Assembly: GCF_002995495.1 (NCBI RefSeq)
Contig: NZ_PVZV01000004.1
Span: 496,001-560,000 of the forward strand
Length of the DNA: 64,000 nucleotides
DNA from: Actinocorallia populi
GTDB taxonomy: Bacteria > Actinomycetota > Actinomycetes > Streptosporangiales > Streptosporangiaceae
Reading direction: 5' to 3'
A program made the translations under genes and the position numbers. Shown one piece after another: positions 8,765 to 17,310 of this stretch. Position 1 is the stretch's first letter; each line of letters starts with the position of its first letter. The notes under the pieces were generated by a model. It saw nothing but the letters and a program-made list of their open reading frames with translations. It was not told the DNA's origin and did no database searches.

Positions 8765-8830
8765 ATGACAGATCTTAAAGTCCGCGTTCATCCGGCCGAA
8801 GTCGCTGCCGAACTCGCAGGGGAGCGCTGA
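8765..8830 (+). CDS. 21-residue leader peptide or remnant coupled to the hydrolase
   Basis: ATG at 8765 opens a 21-codon frame (MTDLKVRVHPAEVAAELAGER) whose TGA overlaps the ATG of the hydrolase (TGATG). The reading is clean and the codon bias is coding-like. It could be a translational-coupling leader, or the N-terminal stub of a once longer gene. The overlapping stop/start argues that it is translated. No function is recognised. Confidence 0.4.
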   Translation: MTDLKVRVHPAEVAAELAGER

Positions 8831-9693
8831 TGGAACGCCTTGTCTTCGGATCCGCCGGACTCGTAGGAGCCCTGCGCCTCCCTTCGGGAACGGGCCCTTG
8901 GCCCGGCGTCGTCCTCACCGGCCCGTTCACCGGCGTGAAAGAGCAGGTCGTGGGGCTGTACGCCGAGCGCCTGACGGCCGAGGGCTTCGCGACGCTCGCC
9001 TTCGACCACCGCGGTTTCGGCGAGAGCGGCGGACGGCGCGGCCATGAGGACACCCAGGGCAAGCTGGAGGACCTCCGCGACGCCGTGAACGTCCTGACGG
9101 CCCGGCCCGATGTCACCGAAATCGCTGTTGTCGGCATCTGCCTGGGCGGTGGATACGCCGTCCGCGCTGCGGCCTCCGATCCGCGGATCAAAGCCGTCGC
9201 AGGCATCGCGGGCGCCTACAACAGTCCCGCTCACATCGTCGAGGCGATGGGAGTGGCGAGCTACCGGTCGGCCCTGGCCGGTTTTCTCGATCGCTACGAC
9301 GAGTTCCTGCCCGCCGTGGCGCCCGACGGGGGAGAGGCGGCGATGGGCGGCGACGAGCCCTACGCCTACTACGGCACGTCCCGCTCGGCCTCCCCGTACT
9401 GGGACGGCCAGGTCACCCGGGGCTCACTCCATTCCCTGATGACCTTCGACGCCCTGAGCGCCGCCGACCTCCTCGGCACCACCCCTCTCCTGGTCGTCCA
9501 CGGCCGCACCGACGCCTACTGCTCTCCCGACCTCGCCCGCGCCCTCCACGCCCGCTCTCCCGGCCCCAAGGAGATCCACTGGTTGGACACCCGGGAACAC
9601 ATCGACCTCTACGACGTCGAACCCCACGTCACCACCGCGATCGATGCCGCCTCGGCCTTCCTGCGCCGCGTCCTCGAACGCCCGGCGGCGTGA
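8830..9693 (+). CDS. Alpha/beta hydrolase, dienelactone hydrolase-like
   Basis: 287 residues with an alpha/beta-hydrolase core. The nucleophile elbow reads GICLGGGYA, with Cys instead of Ser, as in dienelactone hydrolases. The acid lies in VVHGRTDAY and the His in TREHIDLYD. DHRGFGESGG follows strand 4. No signal peptide is present. It is divergent from the HxlR regulator and shares an operator region with it. It is probably a cytoplasmic hydrolase of lactones or esters made during detoxification. The substrate is unknown. Confidence 0.82.
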   Translation: MERLVFGSAGLVGALRLPSGTGPWPGVVLTGPFTGVKEQVVGLYAERLTAEGFATLAFDHRGFGESGGRRGHEDTQGKLEDLRDAVNVLTARPDVTEIAVVGICLGGGYAVRAAASDPRIKAVAGIAGAYNSPAHIVEAMGVASYRSALAGFLDRYDEFLPAVAPDGGEAAMGGDEPYAYYGTSRSASPYWDGQVTRGSLHSLMTFDALSAADLLGTTPLLVVHGRTDAYCSPDLARALHARSPGPKEIHWLDTREHIDLYDVEPHVTTAIDAASAFLRRVLERPAA

Positions 9694-9790
9694 ACGCTCC
9701 CCGGCATGCGAGCGCTCCCGTTCGGGGTTCGTGGCCGCTTCCGCGAGTGGTTACGATCGGGAGCCACGGTTGCTTCAGCGGAAGGGAATC

Positions 9791-10021
9791 ATGTCCGATC
9801 AGTACAGAGCGGTCTTCGCCCGATACGACACCGACGGGGACGGACGGCTCACCGCGGACGAGGTGGCTGCGGCGATCGCGGGCATGTTCCCGACGACCGA
9901 ACTGAACGACCTGTCGGGGATCGTCCGCGCCCTGTTCGCCGAGTACGACACCGACCACGACGGACGGCTGTCCGTGACCGAGTTCGTCCCGCTGGCCCAG
10001 AACCTCCCCGAACTCGGCTGA
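9791..10021 (+). CDS. Small EF-hand calcium-binding protein
   Basis: 76 residues containing two canonical EF-hand loops, DTDGDGRLTADE and DTDHDGRLSVTE, separated by about 37 residues as in calerythrin/calmodulin-like pairs. Acidic residues occupy positions 1, 3, 5 and 12 of both loops, so calcium binding is expected. No signal peptide or membrane segment is seen, so it is a cytosolic calcium sensor or buffer. It stands alone between a hydrolase and a convergent Nudix gene, giving no contextual hint of a partner. Confidence 0.88.
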   Translation: MSDQYRAVFARYDTDGDGRLTADEVAAAIAGMFPTTELNDLSGIVRALFAEYDTDHDGRLSVTEFVPLAQNLPELG

Positions 10022-10109
10022 CCGCCCGGCCGGGTCTCCACCGGCCGGTCCGGGGCGGAGCTGCGGCCCGGCCTACGAGCGCGCCGCCGCCCTGGGCGGA
10101 GAAGGGCCT

Positions 10110-10721
10110 TCAGGAGATGGTCCAGTCGGGCTGGAGAAGGTCGGCCACGCGCAGGGGGTTGCCGAGGAGAACGCTCTCGCGGAACTGGAGGAGGATGGCG
10201 CCCGTGGGGGCGTGGATGGTGGTGCCGGGGCCGAGGCGCATCTGCAGGAGCGGGCCCTGCGGGGTGTCGAGGAAGTGGACGACGTCGTCGGCGGCCAGAC
10301 GGGCCAGGGGTATGTGGTGGACCGAGCCGACCTCGTCGGGGTTAGGCGCGAGCGGGCCGAGGCTTTCCGGGACCGCGACCACCGGGGAGATGACGAATCC
10401 GGAGAAGGCGGGGAAGTCGTCGAGGCGTCCCAGGACGTCGGCCGGGGCGAGGGCGACACCGAGTTCTTCGTGGAGTTCGCGCAGGGCGGTCTGCTCGACG
10501 GTCTCTCCCGGTTCCCTCCGGCCGCCGGGCAGGGCCCACTGCCCGGGGTTGCGGCCGCGCATGGCGCGGCGGATCAGCAGGACGCAGGGTTCTCCGTCCT
10601 GTTCGGTGACGCAGACGACGACGGAGGCGCGGCGCATGCCGGGGCTGTCGCCGATCTCGACGTGGCCGGACTCCGTCAGGCGCTGGGCGATCTGTTGCCG
10701 TCTCTCTCTCATGCGGGACAT
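10110..10721 (-). CDS. Nudix hydrolase (CoA pyrophosphatase-like)
   Basis: 203 residues with a full Nudix box beginning GGRREPGETVEQTALRELHE and ending ELGV, which binds the divalent metal for diphosphate hydrolysis. The preceding LLIRRAMRGRNPGQWALPGG resembles CoA/acyl-CoA pyrophosphatases of the NudL/Nudt7 type. It lies back to back with a TetR/acyl-CoA dehydrogenase group, which fits a CoA-related role. The start could also be the second Met (10712). Substrate specificity is inferred only. Confidence 0.85.
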   Translation of the reverse strand: MSRMRERRQQIAQRLTESGHVEIGDSPGMRRASVVVCVTEQDGEPCVLLIRRAMRGRNPGQWALPGGRREPGETVEQTALRELHEELGVALAPADVLGRLDDFPAFSGFVISPVVAVPESLGPLAPNPDEVGSVHHIPLARLAADDVVHFLDTPQGPLLQMRLGPGTTIHAPTGAILLQFRESVLLGNPLRVADLLQPDWTIS

Positions 10722-10856
10722 TGTCCTTCACGCCGGCACGGGAGTTAATGCACCCGCACCATCCTGCCGTCGACGGGCGCCCGGAGCACCGGTCGCCGGC
10801 GGCCCGGGAGCGGACGGCATGGGAACGGCGGCCGCGCATGGAGTAGAACTGTCGCC

Positions 10857-11474
10857 ATGTCCAACGCGGTGCCCGATGCCCTGATCAGTGCGGCCGAGCG
10901 GCTCTTCGCCGAGCGCGGCTCCGACGCCGTCAGCCTGCGGGAGATCAACGCCGCGGCCGGCTCCACCAACGCCAGCGCGATCCAGTACCACTTCGGCGGC
11001 CGGAGAGGGCTCATGCGGGCGGTGCTGGACAAGCACGAGGTCCACATCGAGCGCCGCCGGCACGCGATGCTGGACGCCTACGAGGCGGGCGGCGCCCCCG
11101 GGCCCCGCGCGCTGTCCGCCGCGCTGGTCGAGCCCCTGGCCGCCGAGCTCGGGACCGACGGCGGGCCGGGCTACCTCCAGCTGATCGCGGACCTGTACAA
11201 CCAGCCCGACCCGAAGTTCGACCTCGACGCCATGGAGGACCGGATGTCGAGCTACGTGCGCTGGCGGGCCCTGGCGCTTCCGCTGCTGAGCCCCGAGGCC
11301 GTCCGGCTGCACCGCCGGTTCGACGCGCTGCGGTTCGCGGCCTCGGAGCTGGCGCGCCGCGCCCGGACGGGGCGGCGCGACCACCGGCTCTTCACCAGCC
11401 AGCTCACCGACCTCGTCACGGCGCTGCTCGGCGCTCCCGTCTCGGACGAGACGCGGCGGCTCCTGCGGTGTTAG
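10857..11474 (+). CDS. TetR-family transcriptional regulator
   Basis: 205 residues with an N-terminal TetR helix-turn-helix: ALISAAERLFAERGSDAVSL, then a recognition helix in the SAIQYHFGGRRGLM region, and a variable ligand-binding C-terminus. It ends 42 bp before an acyl-CoA dehydrogenase gene. An AATGC(N4)GCATT palindrome sits in that gap and a close half-match lies upstream of this gene, so it probably represses itself and the fatty-acid genes. An acyl-CoA effector is plausible. Confidence 0.88.
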   Translation: MSNAVPDALISAAERLFAERGSDAVSLREINAAAGSTNASAIQYHFGGRRGLMRAVLDKHEVHIERRRHAMLDAYEAGGAPGPRALSAALVEPLAAELGTDGGPGYLQLIADLYNQPDPKFDLDAMEDRMSSYVRWRALALPLLSPEAVRLHRRFDALRFAASELARRARTGRRDHRLFTSQLTDLVTALLGAPVSDETRRLLRC

Positions 11475-11478
11475 GGTC

Positions 11479-11492
11479 AATGCACTCGCATT
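11479..11492. promoter_or_regulatory. Probable TetR operator before acyl-CoA dehydrogenase
   Basis: AATGCACTCGCATT has perfect 5-bp arms (AATGC/GCATT). AATGCACCCGCA occurs at 10747-10758, between the Nudix and TetR genes, and shares the left arm and centre. Two related sites flanking the TetR gene are the expected pattern for autoregulation plus control of the downstream gene. Confidence 0.5.
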
Positions 11493-11515
11493 AAGGTGAC
11501 CACGGGAGTGCTGCC

Positions 11516-12796
11516 ATGGCCTGGGATTTCCACACCGAACCGGAGTTCCAGGAGAAGCTGGACTGGATCCAGCGGTTCTGCGAGGAGAAGGTGGAGCCGC
11601 TGCACCACGTGTTCCCCCACGCCGCCCGCCTGCCCGATCCGGCGGTGAAGGCCTACGTCAGGGAACTGCAGCAGGAGGTCAAGGACCAGGGGCTGTGGGC
11701 GCTGTTCCTCGACGAGGAGCTCGGCGGCCCCGGCCTCGGCCAGCTGAAGCTGGCCCTGGTCAACGAGATCCTGGGCCGGTACCCGGCCGCGCCGCAGCTG
11801 TTCGGCGCCGCCGCGCCCGACACCGGCAACATCGAGATGCTCGCCGCCTACGGCACCGAGGAGCAGAAGAAGCGGTGGCTCGAACCGCTCCTCGACCAGG
11901 AGATGTTCTCGGCGTACTCGATGACCGAGCCCCAGGGCGGGTCCGACCCGAGCCTGTTCCGGACCCGCGCCGTGCGCGACGGCGACGAGTGGGTGATCAA
12001 CGGTGAGAAGTGGTTCACCTCGGCCGGGCGGGTGGCCGACCTCCTCTTCGTGATGTGCGTGAACGGAATGTTCGTGGTGCCGCGCAGGACGCCGGGCGTC
12101 GAGATCCGGCCCGAGCCCCGCAACCACAACCACATCGTCTACCGGGACGTCCGGGTGCCGCTCGACCACCTCCTCGGCCCCGAGGACGGCGCCAGGACGC
12201 TGGCCCAGCGCCGGCTGGGCGGCGGCCGCATCCACCACGCGATGCGCACGATCGCCCAGTGCAGGCTGGCCCTCGACATGATGTGCGAGCGGGCGCTGTC
12301 GCGCGAGTCGCACGGGTCGGTCATCGCGGAGCACCAGATGGTGCAGGAGAAGATCGCCGAGTCGTACGTGAAGCTCAAGATGTTGCGGCTCTACGTGCTG
12401 GAGACCGCGTGGAAGATCGACCGGACCTCGACGAAGGAGGCACGGACCGACATCGCCGGGGTGAAGTTCACCATGGCGCGGGTGCTGCGCGAGATCTCCT
12501 TCGACGCCCTGCACATCCACGGCTCCCTCGGCACCACCGACCTCACCCCGCTCCACGACATGTACGCGTCCGCGCCCACGATGGGCCTGGCCGACGGCGC
12601 CGACGAGGTGCACAAGGCCACGGTCGCCCGCCGGCTGCTCAAGGGCTACCAGCCCCACGAGGGCCATTTCCCCCGCGAGTTCCTTCCCTACAAGCGGGAG
12701 CAGGCGTGGGAGAGGATGCAGCCGGTCTTCGCCGACCGGCCTGAACTCGCCGAGGCGGCGGAGAACTGGAAGAGGTTCTTCACCACCCGCTCATAG
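11516..12796 (+). CDS. Acyl-CoA dehydrogenase
   Basis: 426 residues with complete acyl-CoA dehydrogenase domains: an N-terminal helical domain, the FAD-contacting MTEPQGGSDPSLFRTRA and GEKWFTSAGR segments in the middle, and a C-terminal helical bundle ending in IHGSLGTTDLTPL and GADEVHKATVARRLL. The overall pattern is closest to ACAD10/11-type and long-chain bacterial enzymes. It catalyses FAD-dependent alpha,beta-desaturation of an acyl-CoA in beta-oxidation. It follows a TetR gene and a palindromic operator, and an acyl-CoA ligase gene lies downstream. Chain length is not predictable here. Confidence 0.92.
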   Translation: MAWDFHTEPEFQEKLDWIQRFCEEKVEPLHHVFPHAARLPDPAVKAYVRELQQEVKDQGLWALFLDEELGGPGLGQLKLALVNEILGRYPAAPQLFGAAAPDTGNIEMLAAYGTEEQKKRWLEPLLDQEMFSAYSMTEPQGGSDPSLFRTRAVRDGDEWVINGEKWFTSAGRVADLLFVMCVNGMFVVPRRTPGVEIRPEPRNHNHIVYRDVRVPLDHLLGPEDGARTLAQRRLGGGRIHHAMRTIAQCRLALDMMCERALSRESHGSVIAEHQMVQEKIAESYVKLKMLRLYVLETAWKIDRTSTKEARTDIAGVKFTMARVLREISFDALHIHGSLGTTDLTPLHDMYASAPTMGLADGADEVHKATVARRLLKGYQPHEGHFPREFLPYKREQAWERMQPVFADRPELAEAAENWKRFFTTRS

Positions 12797-12938
12797 CCGC
12801 AGAAGTATCACCGTTCACGGTCGTGCCGCCCTCTGGCGCCGGGATCGCATCGCTCGTAACCTCGAACGTATGCGTGCTTGAAGGTCTCCGGTGGATCCCG
12901 GAACCGTGCCGCTCGCTGCGGAGCCCCGAGGAGGAAGC

Positions 12939-14672
12939 ATGAAGGTGCCGGATTCCAACGGGTCGCTGAGGCTCGAGACGGAGCCTGCGATGTCGTGGCC
13001 GGAGGTGGAGGCGACACTCACCGCCCCCGGGGAGATGTTCGAGATCGTCGAGGCGGAGGTGCGCGGGGAGCGGCTGCGGGTATGGAAGAACGCGCCGTCG
13101 AGCCTGCGGGAACTGCTGGAGATCTCGCGGCTGCACGGTGACAGGACGTTCCTCGTGTACGAGGACGAGCGGACGACGTTCGAGGAGCACTTCCGGCAGG
13201 TCGCGACGCTCGCGCACCGGCTGGTGGAGCACTACGGCATACGCAAGGGTGACCGTGTCGCGATCGCGATGCGCAATTTCCCGGAGTGGTCGGTGGTGTT
13301 CTGGGCCGCTGCCGCGGTCGGCGCCGTCGTCGTGCCGCTGAACGCGTGGTGGACCGCGCCGGAGTTGGTGTACGGGCTCACCGATTCCGGCTCGAAGGTC
13401 GTGTTCGTCGACGGAGAGCGGCTCGACCGGCTCGCGCCCGAACTCGCGGGGCAGGCCTCGGCGGTGGTCGTCGCACGCGCGGAAGGCGAGATCCCGGAGG
13501 GCGTCGCGCGGTACGAGGACGTGCTCGGCGACGTACCGGACGGCGTCACGCTGCCCGCGGTGACCCTCGGGCCCGAGGACGACGCCACGATCTTCTACAC
13601 GTCCGGCACCACCGGCGCACCCAAGGGAGTGTTCGGCACGCACCGCAACATCTGCGGCAACCTCCTCTCGCTCGCGTACGCGCGGACCGCCGCGGCACTG
13701 CGATCGGGGACACCGACGGGTGCTTCCGCATCCGACGCCCAGCGGCCGTCGTACCTGCTTTCGGTTCCGTTCTTCCACGCGACCGGCTGCCACTCGGTTC
13801 TCGTCGCGAACCTCGCGATCGGCGGGAAGCTCGTGCTGATGCGCAAGTGGAACCCGGAGCGCGCGCTGGAACTGATCGAGCGCGAGCGGGTGACGACGTT
13901 CGGCGGTGTGCCGACGGTGGTGTGGCAGGTTCTGCAGTCACCGGACTTCGGCAGGCGCGACACCTCCAGCGTCACCTCCGTCGGGTACGGCGGCGCGCCG
14001 GCACCGCCGGAGCTGGTGCGGCGGATCGAGGAACTGCTGCCGGGGCGGGTGCCGAGCAACGGTTACGGGCTCACGGAGACGTCATCGCTGACGACGATGA
14101 ACGCCGGGATCGACTACCTGCGCAAGCCGGACAGCGTCGGCAGGCCCGTGCCGGTGGTCGACGTGCGGGTCGTCGACCACGAGGGCCGCGCGCTGCCGGT
14201 CGGGGAGGTCGGCGAGCTCTGGATCCGAGGGCCGAACGTCGTGAAGGGGTACTGGAACAAGCCCGAGGCGACCGCGGCGGCGATCACCGACGGCTGGCTG
14301 CACTCCGGTGATCTCGCGCGCCTCGACGGCGAAGGCTCGGTGTACATCGTCGACCGCGCGAAGGACATGCTGATCCGCGGCGGCGAGAACGTGTACTGCG
14401 CGGAGGTCGAGGCCGCGCTGTACGAGCACCCCGCGGTGTACGACGCGGCCGTGATCGGGATCCCGCACCGGGAGCTCGGTGAGGAGGTCGGCGCGGTCAT
14501 CCGCCTCAAGGACGGCGCCCCGGCATCGGAGGACGAGCTGCGCCGGCACGTCGGGGAACGACTGGCGGCGTTCAAGGTGCCGGTGAAGGTGTGGTTCGTC
14601 GATGACGAGCTGCCGCGCAACCCCGCGGGCAAGCTGCTCAAGCGCGAGCTGCGCGACAGCCTGCTCGGCTGA
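12939..14672 (+). CDS. Acyl-CoA synthetase (class I adenylate-forming enzyme)
   Basis: 577 residues. ATG at 12939 is preceded by GAGGAGGAAGC, so the upstream in-frame start at 12891 is less likely. Adenylate-forming motifs are clear: IFYTSGTTGAPKG at about residue 218 (P-loop-like), SNGYGLTETSS, the DGWLHSGDLARLD hinge-proximal motif, and PRNPAGKLLKREL with the catalytic C-terminal Lys near 567. It activates a fatty or aromatic acid as acyl-AMP and then acyl-CoA. It lies downstream of the acyl-CoA dehydrogenase in the same direction, so it probably feeds that enzyme. Confidence 0.9.
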   Translation: MKVPDSNGSLRLETEPAMSWPEVEATLTAPGEMFEIVEAEVRGERLRVWKNAPSSLRELLEISRLHGDRTFLVYEDERTTFEEHFRQVATLAHRLVEHYGIRKGDRVAIAMRNFPEWSVVFWAAAAVGAVVVPLNAWWTAPELVYGLTDSGSKVVFVDGERLDRLAPELAGQASAVVVARAEGEIPEGVARYEDVLGDVPDGVTLPAVTLGPEDDATIFYTSGTTGAPKGVFGTHRNICGNLLSLAYARTAAALRSGTPTGASASDAQRPSYLLSVPFFHATGCHSVLVANLAIGGKLVLMRKWNPERALELIERERVTTFGGVPTVVWQVLQSPDFGRRDTSSVTSVGYGGAPAPPELVRRIEELLPGRVPSNGYGLTETSSLTTMNAGIDYLRKPDSVGRPVPVVDVRVVDHEGRALPVGEVGELWIRGPNVVKGYWNKPEATAAAITDGWLHSGDLARLDGEGSVYIVDRAKDMLIRGGENVYCAEVEAALYEHPAVYDAAVIGIPHRELGEEVGAVIRLKDGAPASEDELRRHVGERLAAFKVPVKVWFVDDELPRNPAGKLLKRELRDSLLG

Positions 14673-14688
14673 GCCGGCGCGCGACGGC

Positions 14689-15297
14689 TCAACGCGCCGA
14701 GCGTGCGGCTTCGACGAACGCGGTGATCAGGGCGGGGTCCTTGACGCCGCGGCTGCTCTCGACCCCGCTGGAGACGTCGACGCCCCAGGGACGGGCGGAC
14801 CGTACGGCCTCCCGGACGTTCCGGGGGGACAGGCCTCCGGCGAGGAGCCAGCGTTCGCCGGGCTCGGTGAGGCCCTTCACCGTCCAGTCCCAGGTGGAGC
14901 CGGAACCGGGGACGGGCGCGTCGAGCAGGAGAAGGTCCTCGCCGAACCCGCCGTGACGCGGCGAGCCCTCCCGGTAGGAGGTCGCACGGATCAGCGTCAG
15001 CCCGTCGCGCCGGAGCGCGGCGTAGTGGTCCGGGCCTTCGCTTCCGTGGAGCTGGATCCCGCGGACCCCGGCGAGGTCGGCCAGCCGCCGAACCTCGTCC
15101 GCGGGCTGGTCGCGGAACACCCCCACGGTGAGCACGTTCTCGGGCACCCGGCGCGCCAGCCTCGCCGCCGCCTCGGCGTCGACGCGCCGGGGGCTCTCGG
15201 CGAAGACGAACCCGATGGCGTCCGCCCCGGCCTCGACCGCGGTGTCCACGTCACGTTCCAGGCGCAGCCCGCACACCTTGACGAACAACTTCTCCAT
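14689..15297 (-). CDS. trpF: Phosphoribosylanthranilate isomerase
   Basis: 202 residues forming a TrpF (beta/alpha)8 barrel: the N-terminal FVKVCGLRLERDV carries the catalytic Cys, followed by IGFVFAESPRRV, GIQLHGSE and the phosphate-binding LAGGLSPRNV with GVDVSSGVESSRGVKD. It isomerises N-(5-phosphoribosyl)anthranilate in tryptophan biosynthesis (or serves as PriA-like backup). No other trp gene is near, so this is an orphan copy. Many actinomycetes use bifunctional PriA instead, which makes a dedicated trpF notable. It may belong to a specialised pathway. Confidence 0.92.
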   Translation of the reverse strand: MEKLFVKVCGLRLERDVDTAVEAGADAIGFVFAESPRRVDAEAAARLARRVPENVLTVGVFRDQPADEVRRLADLAGVRGIQLHGSEGPDHYAALRRDGLTLIRATSYREGSPRHGGFGEDLLLLDAPVPGSGSTWDWTVKGLTEPGERWLLAGGLSPRNVREAVRSARPWGVDVSSGVESSRGVKDPALITAFVEAARSAR

Positions 15298-15333
15298 ACC
15301 GCCATCGTTCCCTCATCGCCCCGCGAACGCCAA

Positions 15334-17148
15334 TTACCTCCCGGCCCGCGCCGTGGAGTCGTCGTCCTCGGTGAGGAAACCGCCGGACTGGTGGTGCCAG
15401 AGGCGGGAGTAAGGGCCGCGGGTCTCGAGGAGTTCGCGGTGCGAGCCCTGCTCGACGATGCGCCCCCGGTCGAGGACCACCAGGTGGTCCATGCGGACCA
15501 CGGTGCTCAGGCGGTGCGCGACGACCAGGGCGGTCCGGTCCTGCATCAGGCGCCACAGCGCCTCCTGGACGAGGACCTCGCTCTCGGAGTCCAGGGCGCT
15601 CGTCGCCTCGTCGAGCAGCAGGATGGGGGCGTCCCGCAGGATGGCGCGGGCGAGCGCGACCCGCTGCCGCTGCCCGCCCGAGAGCTTGACGCCGCGCTCC
15701 CCGACCAGCGTGTCCCATCCGGCGGGCAGGTCCTCGGTGAACTCGGTGACGTGCGCCGCCCGCGCGGCCCGCAGCACCTCGGCGTCGGTGGCGCCCGGCC
15801 GGGCGAAGGCGATGTTGTCCCGGACCGACCGGTGGAACATCGCCGGCTCCTGCGGGACGTAGGAGATCAGGCTGCGCAGGTCCCGCTGGCGGAGCCGCGC
15901 GATGTCCTGGCCGCCGATGAGGATGCGGCCTCCGTCGACGTCCATGAGGCGCAGCAGCAGCCGGGTCAGGGTGCTCTTGCCGCCGCCCGAACGGCCCACG
16001 AGCCCGACCTTCGACCCGCTGGCGATGTCCATGTCGAGCCCGTCGAACAGGGGGGAGGCGCCGCCGTGCGAGAAGCGGACCCGTTCGAAGCGGACCGCCG
16101 CGTCGGCCGGCCGCAGCGGCTGGGGATCATCCTGGTCGACGACGGTGGGCGGCTCCAGCAGCAGCTCGGTGAACTGGGCTGCCTCGGTCAGGGTGCTCTC
16201 CAGGCGCCGGTACACCTGGTTGAACTCGAACATGATCCGCGTCGCGTTCGAGTAGTACGCGAACGTCACCACGATGGCCTCGGCGCCGAGCCCCCCGCGC
16301 AGCGCCGCCGCCAGCAGCAGCCCCACCGCGCTGGTGAGGACCGACATCGGGGCGACGACGGCGTCGACCCGCAGGTTCCCGTAGTCCCAGGCGCGCAGCG
16401 CGAGCCGGCTCTGCTCGGCCAGCCTCTCCCGGTACTCGGCGGCCTCCCTCTCCTCGGCCGCGAACGCCCGCACGGACTCCATGTTGGTCAGGACGTCCGC
16501 GACATGCCCCGACACCCGGACCTTCGCGGCCTCCCGGGCGTTCACCAGCGCCTGCCGCCGCCGGATGAACGGCGTCGCCACCAGCCCGGTGACCACGATG
16601 AGGCCCACGAGCGCCAGGACCAGCACCGGATCGTAGAACCACAGCACCACCGAGGCGAACAGCACCGGGATCACTCTGGCCATGATCGAGAAGGTGAGGG
16701 TGTCGGCGAAGGACTCGAAACCTCCGCAGTACCCCAGGACCCGCTTGGTCAGCGACCCGGCGAAGGAGTTCTGGAAGAACGCCGTGTCCTTGACCAGCAG
16801 CGCGTCCATTCCCTGCACGCCGAGCCGCTCGATGCCCCGGGCGCAGGTCCGGTTGAGGAAGTGCAGCCCGCCCCGCCACAGCACCTCCCCGGCGAGCAGC
16901 ATCCCGCCGAAGCCGAGCACGTACGGCAGCAGTTCGCCCGCCGTGCCCCCGCGGCCCTCGGCCAGCCGTCCCACGAGCGCCCCCACGAACAGCGGGGCCA
17001 GGTAGAACAGGCAGACGTTGCCCAGGGCCGGAAGCATCAGCGCGGGCAGCGTCACCTTCCACTGGCGCCTCATCTCCCCGAGATACCGGCGCACCACCAG
17101 CAGCATCGCCCGCTTCCGCACGGATCCGGATTCCCCGGACTCTTCCAT
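15334..17148 (-). CDS. ABC transporter with fused permease and ATPase
   Basis: 604 residues. The ATG at 17148 is chosen over the upstream start at 17241 because GGGGAGGGCGG precedes it. About six membrane segments occupy residues 15-300. The C-terminal ATPase has Walker A GRSGGGKST near 390, the signature KLSGGQRQR, Walker B ILLLDEATSALD and the H-loop VAHRLSTV. It is an exporter-type half transporter that should work as a homodimer, since no partner half-transporter is adjacent. The exported substrate is unknown; lipid, peptide or drug are all possible. Confidence 0.92.
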   Translation of the reverse strand: MEESGESGSVRKRAMLLVVRRYLGEMRRQWKVTLPALMLPALGNVCLFYLAPLFVGALVGRLAEGRGGTAGELLPYVLGFGGMLLAGEVLWRGGLHFLNRTCARGIERLGVQGMDALLVKDTAFFQNSFAGSLTKRVLGYCGGFESFADTLTFSIMARVIPVLFASVVLWFYDPVLVLALVGLIVVTGLVATPFIRRRQALVNAREAAKVRVSGHVADVLTNMESVRAFAAEEREAAEYRERLAEQSRLALRAWDYGNLRVDAVVAPMSVLTSAVGLLLAAALRGGLGAEAIVVTFAYYSNATRIMFEFNQVYRRLESTLTEAAQFTELLLEPPTVVDQDDPQPLRPADAAVRFERVRFSHGGASPLFDGLDMDIASGSKVGLVGRSGGGKSTLTRLLLRLMDVDGGRILIGGQDIARLRQRDLRSLISYVPQEPAMFHRSVRDNIAFARPGATDAEVLRAARAAHVTEFTEDLPAGWDTLVGERGVKLSGGQRQRVALARAILRDAPILLLDEATSALDSESEVLVQEALWRLMQDRTALVVAHRLSTVVRMDHLVVLDRGRIVEQGSHRELLETRGPYSRLWHHQSGGFLTEDDDSTARAGR

Positions 17149-17310
17149 CCGCCCTCCCCGCAGCAGCCGCAGCCCCCATGCTGCCCCGGCCCCGCCGTCC
17201 CGGTCGACTCGTCGAAGGCCGAACAGCGGGCTGCGAGACACAGCTCTATCCGGCGGGGAAAGGGTCGCGGGGCGTCCGGACGGGCCGGGCGCCCCGCGGT
17301 GATCAGAGGG

